Below, in pieces: positions 24,812 through 32,971 of a DNA stretch of 33,302 nucleotides. Positions within the stretch are counted from its first letter, which is position 1, and the number at the start of each line of letters is the position of its first letter. Position numbers and translations under genes: made by a program. Source of the DNA: Clostridium sp. AM34-11AC (lineage in GTDB: Bacteria; Bacillota; Clostridia; Lachnospirales; Lachnospiraceae); contig NZ_QWGL01000010.1 of the NCBI RefSeq assembly GCF_003435375.1, positions 74,112 through 107,413 of the forward strand, in the 5' to 3' direction. The notes beneath the pieces were generated by a model. The model worked only from the letters and a program-made list of their open reading frames with translations, was not told the origin of the DNA and ran no database searches.

Positions 24812-25804
24812 ATGAAAGAGCAAAGAAATTATTATTCTGATGGAAAGTTCAAGACAATCGGCTTTCCTGTTAGCCATAAGGAAAATGAGAAACGCAGGGC
24901 AATCATGCCTGACCACGTTAGTGGGATAAATCACCCAGATCGCTTGTTTTTTGAAGAGGGACATGGCCTTGTTTTAGAAATTCCGAATAAGGAATACGCA
25001 AGATATGGTTGCATTATTGCACCAAGGGAGACGGTCCTTGAGCAGGATGTTATTTGTGACCCGAAAATTGGGGATGCTGACTATTTGGAAAGCCTGCATA
25101 AGGGGCAAACCATTTTCGGCTGGGTTCATGCGACGCAGAACAGAGACATCACAGACAAGATTATCAACGGCGGGCTGACTGCCTATGCATGGGAAAATAT
25201 GAATTATAAGGGGCGCCATCTTTTCTGGAGAAATAACGAGCTTGCCGGGGAAGCGGCAGTCATGCATGCGTTCCAGGGCTTTGGGCGTATGCCATACGAG
25301 ACAAAGACAGCGGTTCTTGGATGTGGAAACACCGCAAGAGGCGCCATCAAGGTTTTGAATATGTTAGGGGCAGAAGTAATGCAGTACGACAGACGCAGTG
25401 AGGCGCTGTTTCAGGAAGAACTGCCAAATTACGATGTGGTCGTGAATTGTATCTTATGGGATGTCATGCGCACGGATCATATCCTGTATCGGACTGATCT
25501 TGCCAGGATGAAAAAGAATTCTATGATTATCGACGTGAGTTGTGATAGATGTGGTGGAATCGAAGCCAGCGTTCCGACCACAATAGAGAATCCTACATAC
25601 GAAGTGGGTGGGATCCTGCATTATGCAGTAGACCATACACCATCCCCTTTCTATAAGACATTTACAGAGAATAATTCTCAGGTTATTCTTCCGTATCTGG
25701 TCGAACTTATGACGGAGAAGATTGGGGGCGTTTTGAAAGACGCTATGGTGATTGAAGAAGGCAGAATCGTGGATCTGGAGATAATACGATTCCAGAAAAG
25801 ATAG
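24812..25804 (+). CDS. ceo: N5-(carboxyethyl)ornithine synthase-like dehydrogenase (AlaDH/PNT fold)
   Basis: A 330-residue NAD(P)-dependent enzyme of the alanine dehydrogenase/transhydrogenase fold. It opens TIGFPVSHKENEKRRAIMP, as in N5-(1-carboxyethyl)ornithine synthase (CEOS), with VLGCGNTARGA (Rossmann, Gly170-Gly172-Gly177) and SMIIDVSCDRCGGIEAS after it. CEOS joins pyruvate to the side-chain amine of ornithine or lysine by reductive amination. In surface polysaccharides, N-(1-carboxyethyl)lysine-type residues are known as amide substituents of uronic acids. With TupA-type ATP-grasp ligases upstream and UDP-GlcA/GalA synthesis at 30280-32904, such decoration is plausible here. GGAGGG precedes the ATG, which is 1 base after the previous stop. 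Confidence 0.8.
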   Translation: MKEQRNYYSDGKFKTIGFPVSHKENEKRRAIMPDHVSGINHPDRLFFEEGHGLVLEIPNKEYARYGCIIAPRETVLEQDVICDPKIGDADYLESLHKGQTIFGWVHATQNRDITDKIINGGLTAYAWENMNYKGRHLFWRNNELAGEAAVMHAFQGFGRMPYETKTAVLGCGNTARGAIKVLNMLGAEVMQYDRRSEALFQEELPNYDVVVNCILWDVMRTDHILYRTDLARMKKNSMIIDVSCDRCGGIEASVPTTIENPTYEVGGILHYAVDHTPSPFYKTFTENNSQVILPYLVELMTEKIGGVLKDAMVIEEGRIVDLEIIRFQKR

Positions 25805-25901
25805 ATATTGCATACGATAATAAAACAGGAACGGACAAATTTATAAGCTGAATATGGATGACGTAAATTGCACGTAAAAATGTAAAGCAAGGGGAGCCAT
25901 A

Positions 25902-27485
25902 GTGACCAGAAAGAAGAAACTACTATACAATACAATCGTATCATTGGCATATCAGTTAATAACACTGGTTTGCGGATTTATACTGCCACGCTTTTTCTTA
26001 TCCTGTTATGGATCAGCCGTGAATGGCCTCGTGTCTTCTATCACGCAATTTCTGGGCTTTGTTGCACTCGCAGAGTGTGGTGTAGGCGCTGTGGTGCAGT
26101 CCACGCTTTACAAGCCGCTTGCGGACAAGGACAATGCTGAAGTTAGCAGGATCATGAAATCCTCCCAGCGATTCTTCCGCAGGATTGCGATAATTCTTAT
26201 AATTTATACAGCTTTCCTGATGGTATTTTACCCATTTGTTACCCGGGAAAGGTTTGATTTTTCGTATACGATGGGATTGATATTTATCATATCCATCAGT
26301 TCATTTGCCCAATATTTTTTTAGTATGTCATATCGGCTCCTTTTGGATGCTGATCAGATGTCATTCATCCAGCTTGGCCTGCAAGGAGCAACCATGTTGC
26401 TGAATACCGTTTTCAGCGTAATCCTCATGAAGATGGGTGCAGGTATTCATTTGGTAAAACTTGCTACAGCTACAGTTTTCCTAATTCAGCCTGTGGCTCT
26501 GAATGCCTATGTAAAACGACATTACAGTTTGGATAAGAAGATAAAACTGGAAGGTGAGCCGATTAAGCAAAAATGGAATGGTTTGGCGCAGCACATTGCT
26601 GCTGTGGTTTTAGGAAATACTGACACGGTAGTTCTGACGCTCTTTTCTACTCTGGAAAATGTTTCTATCTATGCAGTGTATCATCTTGTGGTCAATGGGG
26701 TAAAGCAGATTTTGAATTCCCTTACCGCAGGAGTTCAGTCCATGTTTGGGGATATGTATGCCCGAAAAGAGACAGATACACTAGACAAGACTTTCGGATG
26801 GGTGGAATGGCTGATGCATCTTCTTGTCACTTTTTCATTCTCATGTACAGCAGTCCTGATTCTGCCGTTTGTAAATATTTATACGAAAGAAATCTCTGAT
26901 GCGAATTATATTGTACCTGCGTTTTCATTACTCATTTCAGCGGCACAGGCATCTTACTGTCTGCGCCTTCCATACAACATGATGGTATTAGCTGCAGGTC
27001 ATTACAGGCAGACGCAGTGGAGTGCAATCATAGAAGCGATGATCAATATTATTGTTTCTGTTGTGTTGGTTAGACGGTTTGGACTGGTTGGTGTTGCAGT
27101 GGGGACTCTTGCAGCCATGCTTTATCGGACAACGTACTTAGCATGGTATCTGTCAAAAGATATACTGAATCGGAGTATGAAGTATTTCTTCAAACATATA
27201 GTTGTTGATGCGGCCTGCGCTGTATTGACACTTTATATTACAAAGGGGATAAGCCTGGTTGGAATATCCTATGTAGCCTGGATTATTATGGCTTTGAAGG
27301 TTGCGGTCACTGCTTTAGCGGTAAACTTAGCCATCAATTGTGTGCTATATCCAAATTATATTAAGGCCCTATTTCGGATGGTCTTTGGGTTTGTAAAGAG
27401 CCTGAGGAGCAAAATCGTGAATATGTTTGGAAAAAGCAAGGAGGAGTTAAATGTCAGCAGTAAGGAGCATATTAGGAAAGAGTAA
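25902..27485 (+). CDS. wzx: Wzx-type polysaccharide flippase (MOP superfamily)
   Basis: A 527-residue membrane protein with about 12-14 helices. It opens with a basic N-terminus and LYNTIVSLAYQLITLVCGFI, then FLSCYGSAVNGLVSSITQFL, the typical start of Wzx/polysaccharide biosynthesis transporters. It should flip the undecaprenyl-linked repeat unit to the outside for the EpsG-like polymerase. Start is GTG 25902, 5-6 bases after AAGGGGAG. A charged C-terminal tail of about 35 residues overlaps the next gene by 35 bases. The 97-base gap before it contains no clear terminator or promoter. Confidence 0.9.
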   Translation: MTRKKKLLYNTIVSLAYQLITLVCGFILPRFFLSCYGSAVNGLVSSITQFLGFVALAECGVGAVVQSTLYKPLADKDNAEVSRIMKSSQRFFRRIAIILIIYTAFLMVFYPFVTRERFDFSYTMGLIFIISISSFAQYFFSMSYRLLLDADQMSFIQLGLQGATMLLNTVFSVILMKMGAGIHLVKLATATVFLIQPVALNAYVKRHYSLDKKIKLEGEPIKQKWNGLAQHIAAVVLGNTDTVVLTLFSTLENVSIYAVYHLVVNGVKQILNSLTAGVQSMFGDMYARKETDTLDKTFGWVEWLMHLLVTFSFSCTAVLILPFVNIYTKEISDANYIVPAFSLLISAAQASYCLRLPYNMMVLAAGHYRQTQWSAIIEAMINIIVSVVLVRRFGLVGVAVGTLAAMLYRTTYLAWYLSKDILNRSMKYFFKHIVVDAACAVLTLYITKGISLVGISYVAWIIMALKVAVTALAVNLAINCVLYPNYIKALFRMVFGFVKSLRSKIVNMFGKSKEELNVSSKEHIRKE

Positions 27486-28254
27486 ACATTGGCTATTATC
27501 GGACTTCCGTTCGTTTAAGGAAGCTCCATATAAACGACTACATGCCGGTTCTGATTTGGAAAAACTTTCAATTATATATCCGGTCTATGTAAATGATCAG
27601 GAAGGGATGAATGGGATTGCCAGAAACCTTCTCTATTATAACAGCCTCTCAGATGCGGTGAAAAGGAAATTAAACCTTGTAGTAGTAGATGACTGTTCCC
27701 CTGTTCCTGTTTCTATGCCTGATGGATTAAATGTGAATCATAGGTTGGTACGTATTGACAGGGATATAAAATGGAATTCGGGGGGGGGCAAAAACCTTGG
27801 AGTATTCTGTTGTGAAACCTCTCGTATGATCACCGCCGACATTGATATGCTGTTTCCGGAAGAAACGCTAATATCCTGTATGTCCGGCCAAGGCATATCA
27901 GATAGGGCAGTTTATGTATTTGATGAGTATCTTGAGGATAATGGCTCCTGGAGTAAATATGGTGTCCATCCGAATTGCTTCTTTATGACAAAAGCTGCGT
28001 ATCTATATTTGAATGGCTATGACGAGGATTTCTGTGGACATTATGGCGATGATCTCTATATGAATCAATGGATTAATAAGAACATGGATGTATACAATTG
28101 CGGGGAGAAAATGTTCCTGACTGAGGGTGTGAATGAAGTTGCTAATAAGCTGGGCAGAAAAGTTGGAATTGCAGTTTATTTATTATTAGTAAAGAAAAAA
28201 TTCCTGCCACATTCAAAAGAAATGCTTAGATTCCCCTGGCATCTGGTTTGTTGA
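27451..28254 (+). CDS. Glycosyltransferase (galactosyltransferase-like GT-A), phase ON at G9
   Basis: A 267-residue GT-A glycosyltransferase. LSIIYPVYVNDQEGM opens the fold, LVVVDDCSPVPV gives the first Asp pair, KWNSGGGKNLG (107-117) is the nucleotide-binding loop usually read WNxxGAxNLG, and TADIDMLFP is the metal-binding DxD. CGHYGDDLYMNQW holds the catalytic-type acidic residue. A G9 run (27780-27788) encodes the Gly-Gly-Gly and aligns perfectly with the family loop, so the gene is ON. AAGGAGGAG precedes the ATG, which lies inside the flippase gene. Confidence 0.85.
   Translation: MSAVRSILGKSKHWLLSDFRSFKEAPYKRLHAGSDLEKLSIIYPVYVNDQEGMNGIARNLLYYNSLSDAVKRKLNLVVVDDCSPVPVSMPDGLNVNHRLVRIDRDIKWNSGGGKNLGVFCCETSRMITADIDMLFPEETLISCMSGQGISDRAVYVFDEYLEDNGSWSKYGVHPNCFFMTKAAYLYLNGYDEDFCGHYGDDLYMNQWINKNMDVYNCGEKMFLTEGVNEVANKLGRKVGIAVYLLLVKKKFLPHSKEMLRFPWHLVC
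27780..27788 (+). repeat. G9 tract in the glycosyltransferase gene (in frame)
   Basis: Nine Gs read as TCG GGG GGG GGC in the nucleotide-binding loop. Gain or loss of one G would destroy the protein before its DxD motif. Confidence 0.85.
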
Positions 28255-28284
28255 TAAAGGATATTGAAGAGAAAGGTGAATAAT

Positions 28285-28341
28285 ATGTTTTTCAAGAGAA
28301 TGAAGAAAAGCTTTCGAGTGCACAATAAAGCAAACCGCTGA
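28285..28341 (+). CDS. 18-residue reading frame just before the acetyltransferase (leader peptide or displaced N-terminus)
   Basis: ATG 28285 has a strong GAAAGGTG site and encodes MFFKRMKKSFRVHNKANR before TGA 28339. The acetyltransferase ATG follows two bases later in another frame. Either the short peptide couples translation, or it is the true N-terminus of the acetyltransferase, displaced by a one-base loss (or two-base gain). No homopolymer is present at the break. Confidence 0.4.
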   Translation: MFFKRMKKSFRVHNKANR

Positions 28342-28343
28342 GG

Positions 28344-28835
28344 ATGGGAAAGCAAAAGATCGTATCTGATAAGTCGTGGCGCACACATTGGTGGGGGACT
28401 CGGCTAAATTGCGGAGTAGAGGCATTTGGATCTGAGCCATATTTGATTACCGTCGGAAAGGATGGCTTATTTGCGAAAAATGTCAACTTTATTACATATG
28501 ACGGTGGCATTAAAGTACTTAATTCTATGGGCTATTTTGATGGGAAACGAATGGACAATATAGCTCCGATTTCTATAGGGGATAATGTTTACATCGGAAT
28601 GGGAGCATGTATTATGCCAGGAGTGACAATTGGCGATAACGTGATCATTGGAGCCTGTGCAGTAGTCACCCATGACATCCCTGACAATTCTGTAGCAGTT
28701 GGCATCCCAGCGAGAATAAAAAAGGCTGTCGATGATTATTATACCAATTTGCAGGGAAGAAATCGATTGTTTGATTTTGGCGGTATGACACAGGAAGAGA
28801 AGGAGCAATATTGGGTTTCTTATTTTGAAAAATAG
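28344..28835 (+). CDS. Hexapeptide-repeat acyltransferase, N-terminus uncertain
   Basis: A 163-residue LbH acyltransferase. It has GSEPYLITVGK, NFITYDGGIKVL (the family usually has His in THDGG; here it is Tyr), ISIGDNVYIGMGACIMPGVT and IGDNVIIGACAVVTHDIPDN, ending VAVGIPARIKK. It should acetylate a sugar, though the missing catalytic-region His may reduce activity. ATG 28344 has GAGG directly against it, which is too close for a normal ribosome site; the better site serves ATG 28285 in a different frame. The protein is slightly short at its N-terminus for the family, supporting a small frameshift. Confidence 0.65.
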   Translation: MGKQKIVSDKSWRTHWWGTRLNCGVEAFGSEPYLITVGKDGLFAKNVNFITYDGGIKVLNSMGYFDGKRMDNIAPISIGDNVYIGMGACIMPGVTIGDNVIIGACAVVTHDIPDNSVAVGIPARIKKAVDDYYTNLQGRNRLFDFGGMTQEEKEQYWVSYFEK

Positions 28836-28880
28836 ACCATAGAAAACGCAATAAAATCCAAAAAAGGAGTTGATAGACAG

Positions 28881-29966
28881 TTGGAACATGCGGATAATCC
28901 TTTGAGCAGAGCAGAGCAGAGCAGAGCAGAGCAGAGCAGAGCAGAGCAGCTTGAAAATTGTAATTTTATAAAAGTGATTCTAATGGGTTTTATTGTTCTA
29001 TACCATAGTCTGGCAATGTGGCTGCCGGAGGGATGGTTCGGAATGCCGGCACAAGCATCCGTTTCCCTTGGCTTAATTGCGCAGTGGCTCAATTCATTCC
29101 ACATTTATGCGTTTGTTTTGATTTCTGGATATATTTTTGCATATTTAAAATTTGAGCGCAATAAGTATCAGAATTTTACAAGCTTAATAAAGAATAAGGC
29201 AAAGAGGCTTTTAATTCCGTATTTTTTTGTAGCTGTTGTTTGGTTAATTCCATGGGATTACGCTTTCCAAACGGAATCGAACCAAATCGCAGTCAGCGAT
29301 TATCTGTTAGCCCTTTCGCCATCTCAGCTTTGGTTCTTATGGATGATGTTTGGCGTTTTTGTGTTGGCTTATTTCCTAACTGGAATGATGTGGAAAAAGC
29401 CGCTTTGGGGATTAATGATTTCGTTTGTTTTGTATGCTGTATCAATCATTGGATTGCGGTTTATCCCTAATTACTTTCAGATTTGGTATACCTGTCGGTT
29501 TATGATGTTGTTTTATACTGGTATGATGATCAGAAAAGATAGGAAAGGGCTGATTTATAAGATTCCGTGGTATGTCTGGGTCGCCATTGACTTGTTATTG
29601 TTTGTTCTGACAGAGTATTGTAATGCATTTGAAAATGGGATCATAATTAAATTGCTACATATTGGAATGCCAATGCTTCTTCATATAATCGGAGCAGTCA
29701 TGGCGTTTACTACCTTGAATGCATTTTCAGGGAAAATTAACTTTAAAACGAACAGATTGTACTTATTCTTTGAAAAGAATAATTTTACGATATATCTTTT
29801 CCACCAGCAGATTATTTATTTGGTAATCACTTTGTTAAACGGGAAAGTGCCATCAGGTGTGTTGGCGATATGTAACTTTGCCATAGCGATTATTCTATCA
29901 AGCTTAATAGCAGTTGTTTTGAATAAATGGAAGCTTACAAGGTTTCTGACGGGGCAGAAAGCATAA
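28881..29966 (+). CDS. Acyltransferase family 3 membrane protein with a GCAGA repeat at its start, phase ON
   Basis: A 361-residue polytopic acyltransferase-3 protein, predicted to O-acetylate or otherwise acylate the polysaccharide. ENCNFIKVILMGFIVLYHS gives the first helix with its catalytic-type His, PSQLWFLWMMFGVFV is the typical mid-region, and about ten helices end near IVLNKWKL. The N-terminus is MEHADNP followed by three copies of SRAEQ, encoded by the pentanucleotide array at 28904-28949. The only start entering this frame is TTG 28881, 11 bases after AAAAAGGAG; the ATG at 28888 meets a stop before the array. Each lost or gained unit shifts frame by 5 bases, so the gene is ON at one of every three copy numbers. 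Confidence 0.85.
   Translation: MEHADNPLSRAEQSRAEQSRAEQLENCNFIKVILMGFIVLYHSLAMWLPEGWFGMPAQASVSLGLIAQWLNSFHIYAFVLISGYIFAYLKFERNKYQNFTSLIKNKAKRLLIPYFFVAVVWLIPWDYAFQTESNQIAVSDYLLALSPSQLWFLWMMFGVFVLAYFLTGMMWKKPLWGLMISFVLYAVSIIGLRFIPNYFQIWYTCRFMMLFYTGMMIRKDRKGLIYKIPWYVWVAIDLLLFVLTEYCNAFENGIIIKLLHIGMPMLLHIIGAVMAFTTLNAFSGKINFKTNRLYLFFEKNNFTIYLFHQQIIYLVITLLNGKVPSGVLAICNFAIAIILSSLIAVVLNKWKLTRFLTGQKA
28904..28949 (+). repeat. Pentanucleotide microsatellite (GCAGA)~9 in the acyltransferase gene
   Basis: Forty-six bases of perfect GCAGA repeat: eight complete units at 28906-28945, plus two bases before and four after. It encodes the pentapeptide SRAEQ three times. Uninterrupted repeats of a unit not divisible by three, just inside a start codon, are the classic layout of slippage-controlled genes such as Haemophilus lic1 and oafA-type acetylases. 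Confidence 0.95.
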
Positions 29967-30140
29967 TTTAGAAAAAGATCGAGAAAGATTCCTGTATACT
30001 TTAAATTGTGAACTCTGCAAAAAGTTACACTAAACGCCATCATGGACTCAAAAACGTCATAATCTCATCAAAATTTTTGCCGCTTTTTAGATAGGCTTCC
30101 ATGATGGTGTCAGTCTCAATTCGACGTTTCTGTTCCTGCA

Positions 30141-30173
30141 TGATTATTATGGTGCGGCGCACCATAATAATCA
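30141..30173. repeat. Perfect 15-bp palindrome with 3-base loop
   Basis: TGATTATTATGGTGC (30141-30155), GGC, GCACCATAATAATCA (30159-30173). It lies in the overlap of the two short - strand frames. There is no U tract on either side. Confidence 0.85.
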
Positions 30174-30227
30174 ATATCCATAAATGCTAAATAGTCGCTC
30201 ATACCATTAATATTCTTTTGATATTTT

Positions 30228-30271
30228 CATTTAGCTATCGTCCAATTTTCAATTTGGACGATAGCTAAATG
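30228..30271. terminator. Perfect 18-bp stem between convergent operons, possible bidirectional 3'-end hairpin
   Basis: CATTTAGCTATCGTCCAA (30228-30245) pairs perfectly with 30254-30271 around an 8-base loop. It begins 9 bases beyond the stop codon of the - strand epimerase gene, so it may protect or define that 3' end. Neither flank carries a U tract, so it is not a standard intrinsic terminator. Confidence 0.45.
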
Positions 30272-30279
30272 CCAAGCCT

Positions 30280-31374
30280 CTACAAATAAAACTCTTTATA
30301 CCACTCCGCAAACTTCCTCAACCCATCCCGGATCCCAATCTGCGGTCGAAATCCATAATCCCGTTCCAATGCTTCGCTATCCGCATAAGTTACCGGAACA
30401 TCTCCTGGCTGCATCGGTACAAGTTCTTTGTGCGCGTCAAAGTCATAATTTTCCGGTAATACTCCTGCCCGGATGAGCTCCTGCTGCAGAGTATCGATAT
30501 AGTCAAGGAGATTCTCCGGGGTGCCACCGCCGATATTATAAACAGCATATGGTGGGATCGGTAACCCATCGTCACCATTTTTCTTCTGGGGTGCGCCTTC
30601 CATGACCCGACGTACACCTTCTACAATATCATCAATATAAGTGAAATCCCGTTTGCAGTTTCCGTAGTTGAAGATCTTTATCGTTTTTCCTGCGCACAAA
30701 TTATTTGTTGCGGAGAAATAAAACATATCTGTTCTTCCGGCCGGACCATAAACCGTAAAGAAACGAAGGCCGGTAGACGGAATATTGTAAAGTTTGGAAT
30801 AAGCATGAGCCATCAGCTCATTGCTTTTCTTGGTCGCTGCGTAAAGCGATACCGGGTTGTCGACTTTGTCATCGGTGCTGAATGGAACCTTCGTATTTCC
30901 GCCGTACACAGAGGAACTGGAAGCGTATACAAGATGTTCCAGATTCTTATCATTTCGGCATGCCTCCAGAATGTTGAAGAAACCGATCAGGTTGCTGTGC
31001 AGATAAGCTTCGGGATTTGTAATGCTGTAGCGGACGCCTGCCTGTGCAGCCAGGTTTACAACGACTACAAATGCATATTGGTTAAACATCTTGGTGATCA
31101 ATGCCTGGTCCGCAATGTCTCCCTTAACAAAAATCCACTGATTCTTTCTGGCTATGCCATCCTGTTCAAATGTTTCCTGAATATCTTTCAGACGCCATTC
31201 TTTTAATTCGATCGGATTATAATCAGTCATGCAGTCGATGCCTACGATCACTGACTCCGTAGTCTCTCTTAAAAGTCTTTTACACAGATTATTTCCAATA
31301 AATCCTGCAGCTCCAGTGACAAGGATTGCTTTTCCATTTAGATCGACCGGCTGTTTTTCTATTCTTTCCATCAT
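30280..31374 (-). CDS. capI: CapI-type NAD-dependent epimerase (UDP-glucuronate 4-epimerase)
   Basis: A 364-residue extended SDR. ILVTGAAGFIGNNLCKRLL binds NAD, AAQAGVRYSI and the SSSSVYGGN strand are typical of CapI, YAATKKSNE carries the catalytic Tyr-x-x-x-Lys, and MQPGDVPVTYADSEALERDY is the CapI/UDP-GlcA 4-epimerase ending. It should interconvert UDP-GlcA and UDP-GalA. It follows the UDP-glucose dehydrogenase gene by 6 bases with AGGAG between them, a two-step operon: UDP-Glc to UDP-GlcA to UDP-GalA. The start is one of two adjacent ATGs (31374 or 31371). The products could feed the capsule operon on the other strand. Confidence 0.9.
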   Translation of the reverse strand: MMERIEKQPVDLNGKAILVTGAAGFIGNNLCKRLLRETTESVIVGIDCMTDYNPIELKEWRLKDIQETFEQDGIARKNQWIFVKGDIADQALITKMFNQYAFVVVVNLAAQAGVRYSITNPEAYLHSNLIGFFNILEACRNDKNLEHLVYASSSSVYGGNTKVPFSTDDKVDNPVSLYAATKKSNELMAHAYSKLYNIPSTGLRFFTVYGPAGRTDMFYFSATNNLCAGKTIKIFNYGNCKRDFTYIDDIVEGVRRVMEGAPQKKNGDDGLPIPPYAVYNIGGGTPENLLDYIDTLQQELIRAGVLPENYDFDAHKELVPMQPGDVPVTYADSEALERDYGFRPQIGIRDGLRKFAEWYKEFYL

Positions 31375-31380
31375 CTTCTC

Positions 31381-32904
31381 CTAATCTCTCTGGAACAGAT
31401 CTCTTGTATATACTTTTTCCTGAACATCGTCCAGGGCACTGTCGTAGCGATTTGCCAAAATGCATTTACTCTCTTCTTTGAATTTTTTCAGATCATTTAC
31501 AACTCTGGATCCAAAGAATGTTTCTCCGTCCTTTAATGTCGGTTCATAAATGATAACAGTGGCTCCTTTGGCTTTTATACGCTTCATAACGCCCTGAATC
31601 GAGGATTGGCGGAAGTTATCACTATGACTCTTCATAGTCAGCCTGTAGACGCCTACGATCGTCTCATGCTGCTCCTCTTCCGCCTTGGCACTATAGCTCT
31701 CGTTTGCCTCGTATGCACCCGCGATCTCAAGAACACGATCCGCAATGAAATCCTTTCTGGTCCGGTTGCTCTCCACGATTGCTTCGATCAGATTTTCCGG
31801 AACATCCGCATAATTTGCAAGAAGCTGTTTCGTGTCTTTCGGCAGACAATATCCGCCATAGCCAAAACTCGGATTGTTATAATGAGACCCGATTCGCGAA
31901 TCCAGGCATACGCCATCAATGATCTGTTTTGTATTTAAATGTTTAGACTCAGCATAGGTGTCCAGCTCATTAAAATAGGAGACACGGAGCGCAAGGTATG
32001 TATTGGCAAAAAGCTTTACGGCCTCGGCCTCGGTGAATCCCATAAACAAAGTAGCGATATGCTCTTTGATTGCGCCTTCCTGAAGAAGGGAAGCAAATGT
32101 GTGAGCAGCTTTCTTTGTTTCTGGATCAGCTTCATCGCATCCAACGATGATCCGGCTCGGATACAGGTTATCGTACAGGGCCTTGGATTCCCGTAAAAAT
32201 TCCGGGGAGAATAAAATATGATCATTACGGAATTTTTCGCGAACGCTCTTTGTATATCCGACTGGGATTGTGGATTTGATCACCATCCATGGCATATGTT
32301 CGGTACCTGCATTGGCGGCTTCAACCAGCTCAATTACAGATTCCACGGCTGATGTATCAAAATAGTTTTTCTTAGAATCGTAGTTCGTCGGAGCTGCAAT
32401 CACCACGATATCTGCCGCACGGTAAATCTCCCAGGCCGGATTGCTCTCATTCATCACCTGATTATTCAATACACATGTCAGATCCAGCTCTTTTTCTGCC
32501 AGATATTTTTCAATGTAGTCATCCTGGATCGGCGAGATCCGGTTATTGATCTTCTGGACCTTTTCCTCGATGATATCAATAGCCGTAACCGGATTATGCT
32601 GCGCCAGGAGCGTGGCAATCGAAAGTCCTACATAACCTGTACCGGCAACCGCGATCTTTAATGGAGATACCTTTTCCAGAGAAATATTAGAACTCTCCTG
32701 GAACATATCCGTAATATCAAAATTTAAAACGCGGGCCAGTTCCTCCAGCTGCGCGATCGAAGGCGTGTACTCTTCTGCCTCAAGCTTGGAAAGAACGGAA
32801 CGGTTCATACCGGTCAAATCGGCAAGCGCCTGCTGGGAAAGTTTTTTTTGTTTTCTGGTAGAGACGATGGTGTCTGCCAGGAGATGGTTGGATAATTTTT
32901 TCAT
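31381..32904 (-). CDS. ugd: UDP-glucose 6-dehydrogenase with N-terminal XRE-type HTH domain
   Basis: A 507-residue fusion. Residues about 8-65 form a lambda-repressor/XRE helix-turn-helix: [50 protein letters not shown]. From about residue 80 follows a complete UDP-glucose dehydrogenase: [18 protein letters not shown] (NAD loop), [19 protein letters not shown] and [15 protein letters not shown] with the catalytic Cys. The dehydrogenase domain oxidises UDP-Glc to UDP-GlcA in two NAD-dependent steps. ATG 32904 is 6 bases after GAGAGGA; a GTG at 32919 is in frame but lies before that site. A 14-bp palindrome sits upstream, near the promoter, so the protein may regulate its own operon. Confidence 0.9.
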   Translation of the reverse strand: MKKLSNHLLADTIVSTRKQKKLSQQALADLTGMNRSVLSKLEAEEYTPSIAQLEELARVLNFDITDMFQESSNISLEKVSPLKIAVAGTGYVGLSIATLLAQHNPVTAIDIIEEKVQKINNRISPIQDDYIEKYLAEKELDLTCVLNNQVMNESNPAWEIYRAADIVVIAAPTNYDSKKNYFDTSAVESVIELVEAANAGTEHMPWMVIKSTIPVGYTKSVREKFRNDHILFSPEFLRESKALYDNLYPSRIIVGCDEADPETKKAAHTFASLLQEGAIKEHIATLFMGFTEAEAVKLFANTYLALRVSYFNELDTYAESKHLNTKQIIDGVCLDSRIGSHYNNPSFGYGGYCLPKDTKQLLANYADVPENLIEAIVESNRTRKDFIADRVLEIAGAYEANESYSAKAEEEQHETIVGVYRLTMKSHSDNFRQSSIQGVMKRIKAKGATVIIYEPTLKDGETFFGSRVVNDLKKFKEESKCILANRYDSALDDVQEKVYTRDLFQRD

Positions 32905-32934
32905 TTTGGGTCCTCTCACATTTTATGATGTTTG

Positions 32935-32948
32935 AAACAACGTTGTTT
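32935..32948. promoter_or_regulatory. 14-bp perfect palindrome, candidate operator of the ugd operon
   Basis: AAACAACGTTGTTT lies between the -10 box (32972-32977, - strand) and the ugd start, within the expected 5' untranslated region. Its dyad symmetry and position fit a repressor site, and the encoded protein carries an XRE-type HTH domain. Confidence 0.55.
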
Positions 32949-32971
32949 GATCCGTTTAAATTTATATAGTC

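Larger units (their letters stand above)
29967..30279. other. Convergent intergenic region with two perfect palindromes and short reading-frame relics
   Basis: This 313-base gap separates convergent genes. It holds two perfect palindromes, listed separately. On the - strand, short frames at 30202-30116 (starts MSDYLAFMDIDYYGAP) and 30141-30040 (starts MQEQKRRIETDTIMEAYL) overlap in different frames and look like the remains of a small protein gene rather than noise; I do not recognise it. No U-tract terminator is visible for the long operon. Confidence 0.5.

Noticed and set aside
28904..28949. GCAGA array as a CRISPR or a mobile-element end
   Set aside because: There are no spacers and no inverted ends; it is a simple pentanucleotide microsatellite within a reading frame.
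30228..30271. Standard intrinsic terminator
   Set aside because: The stem is perfect but neither strand has a U tract after it, so I kept it only as a possible 3'-end hairpin.
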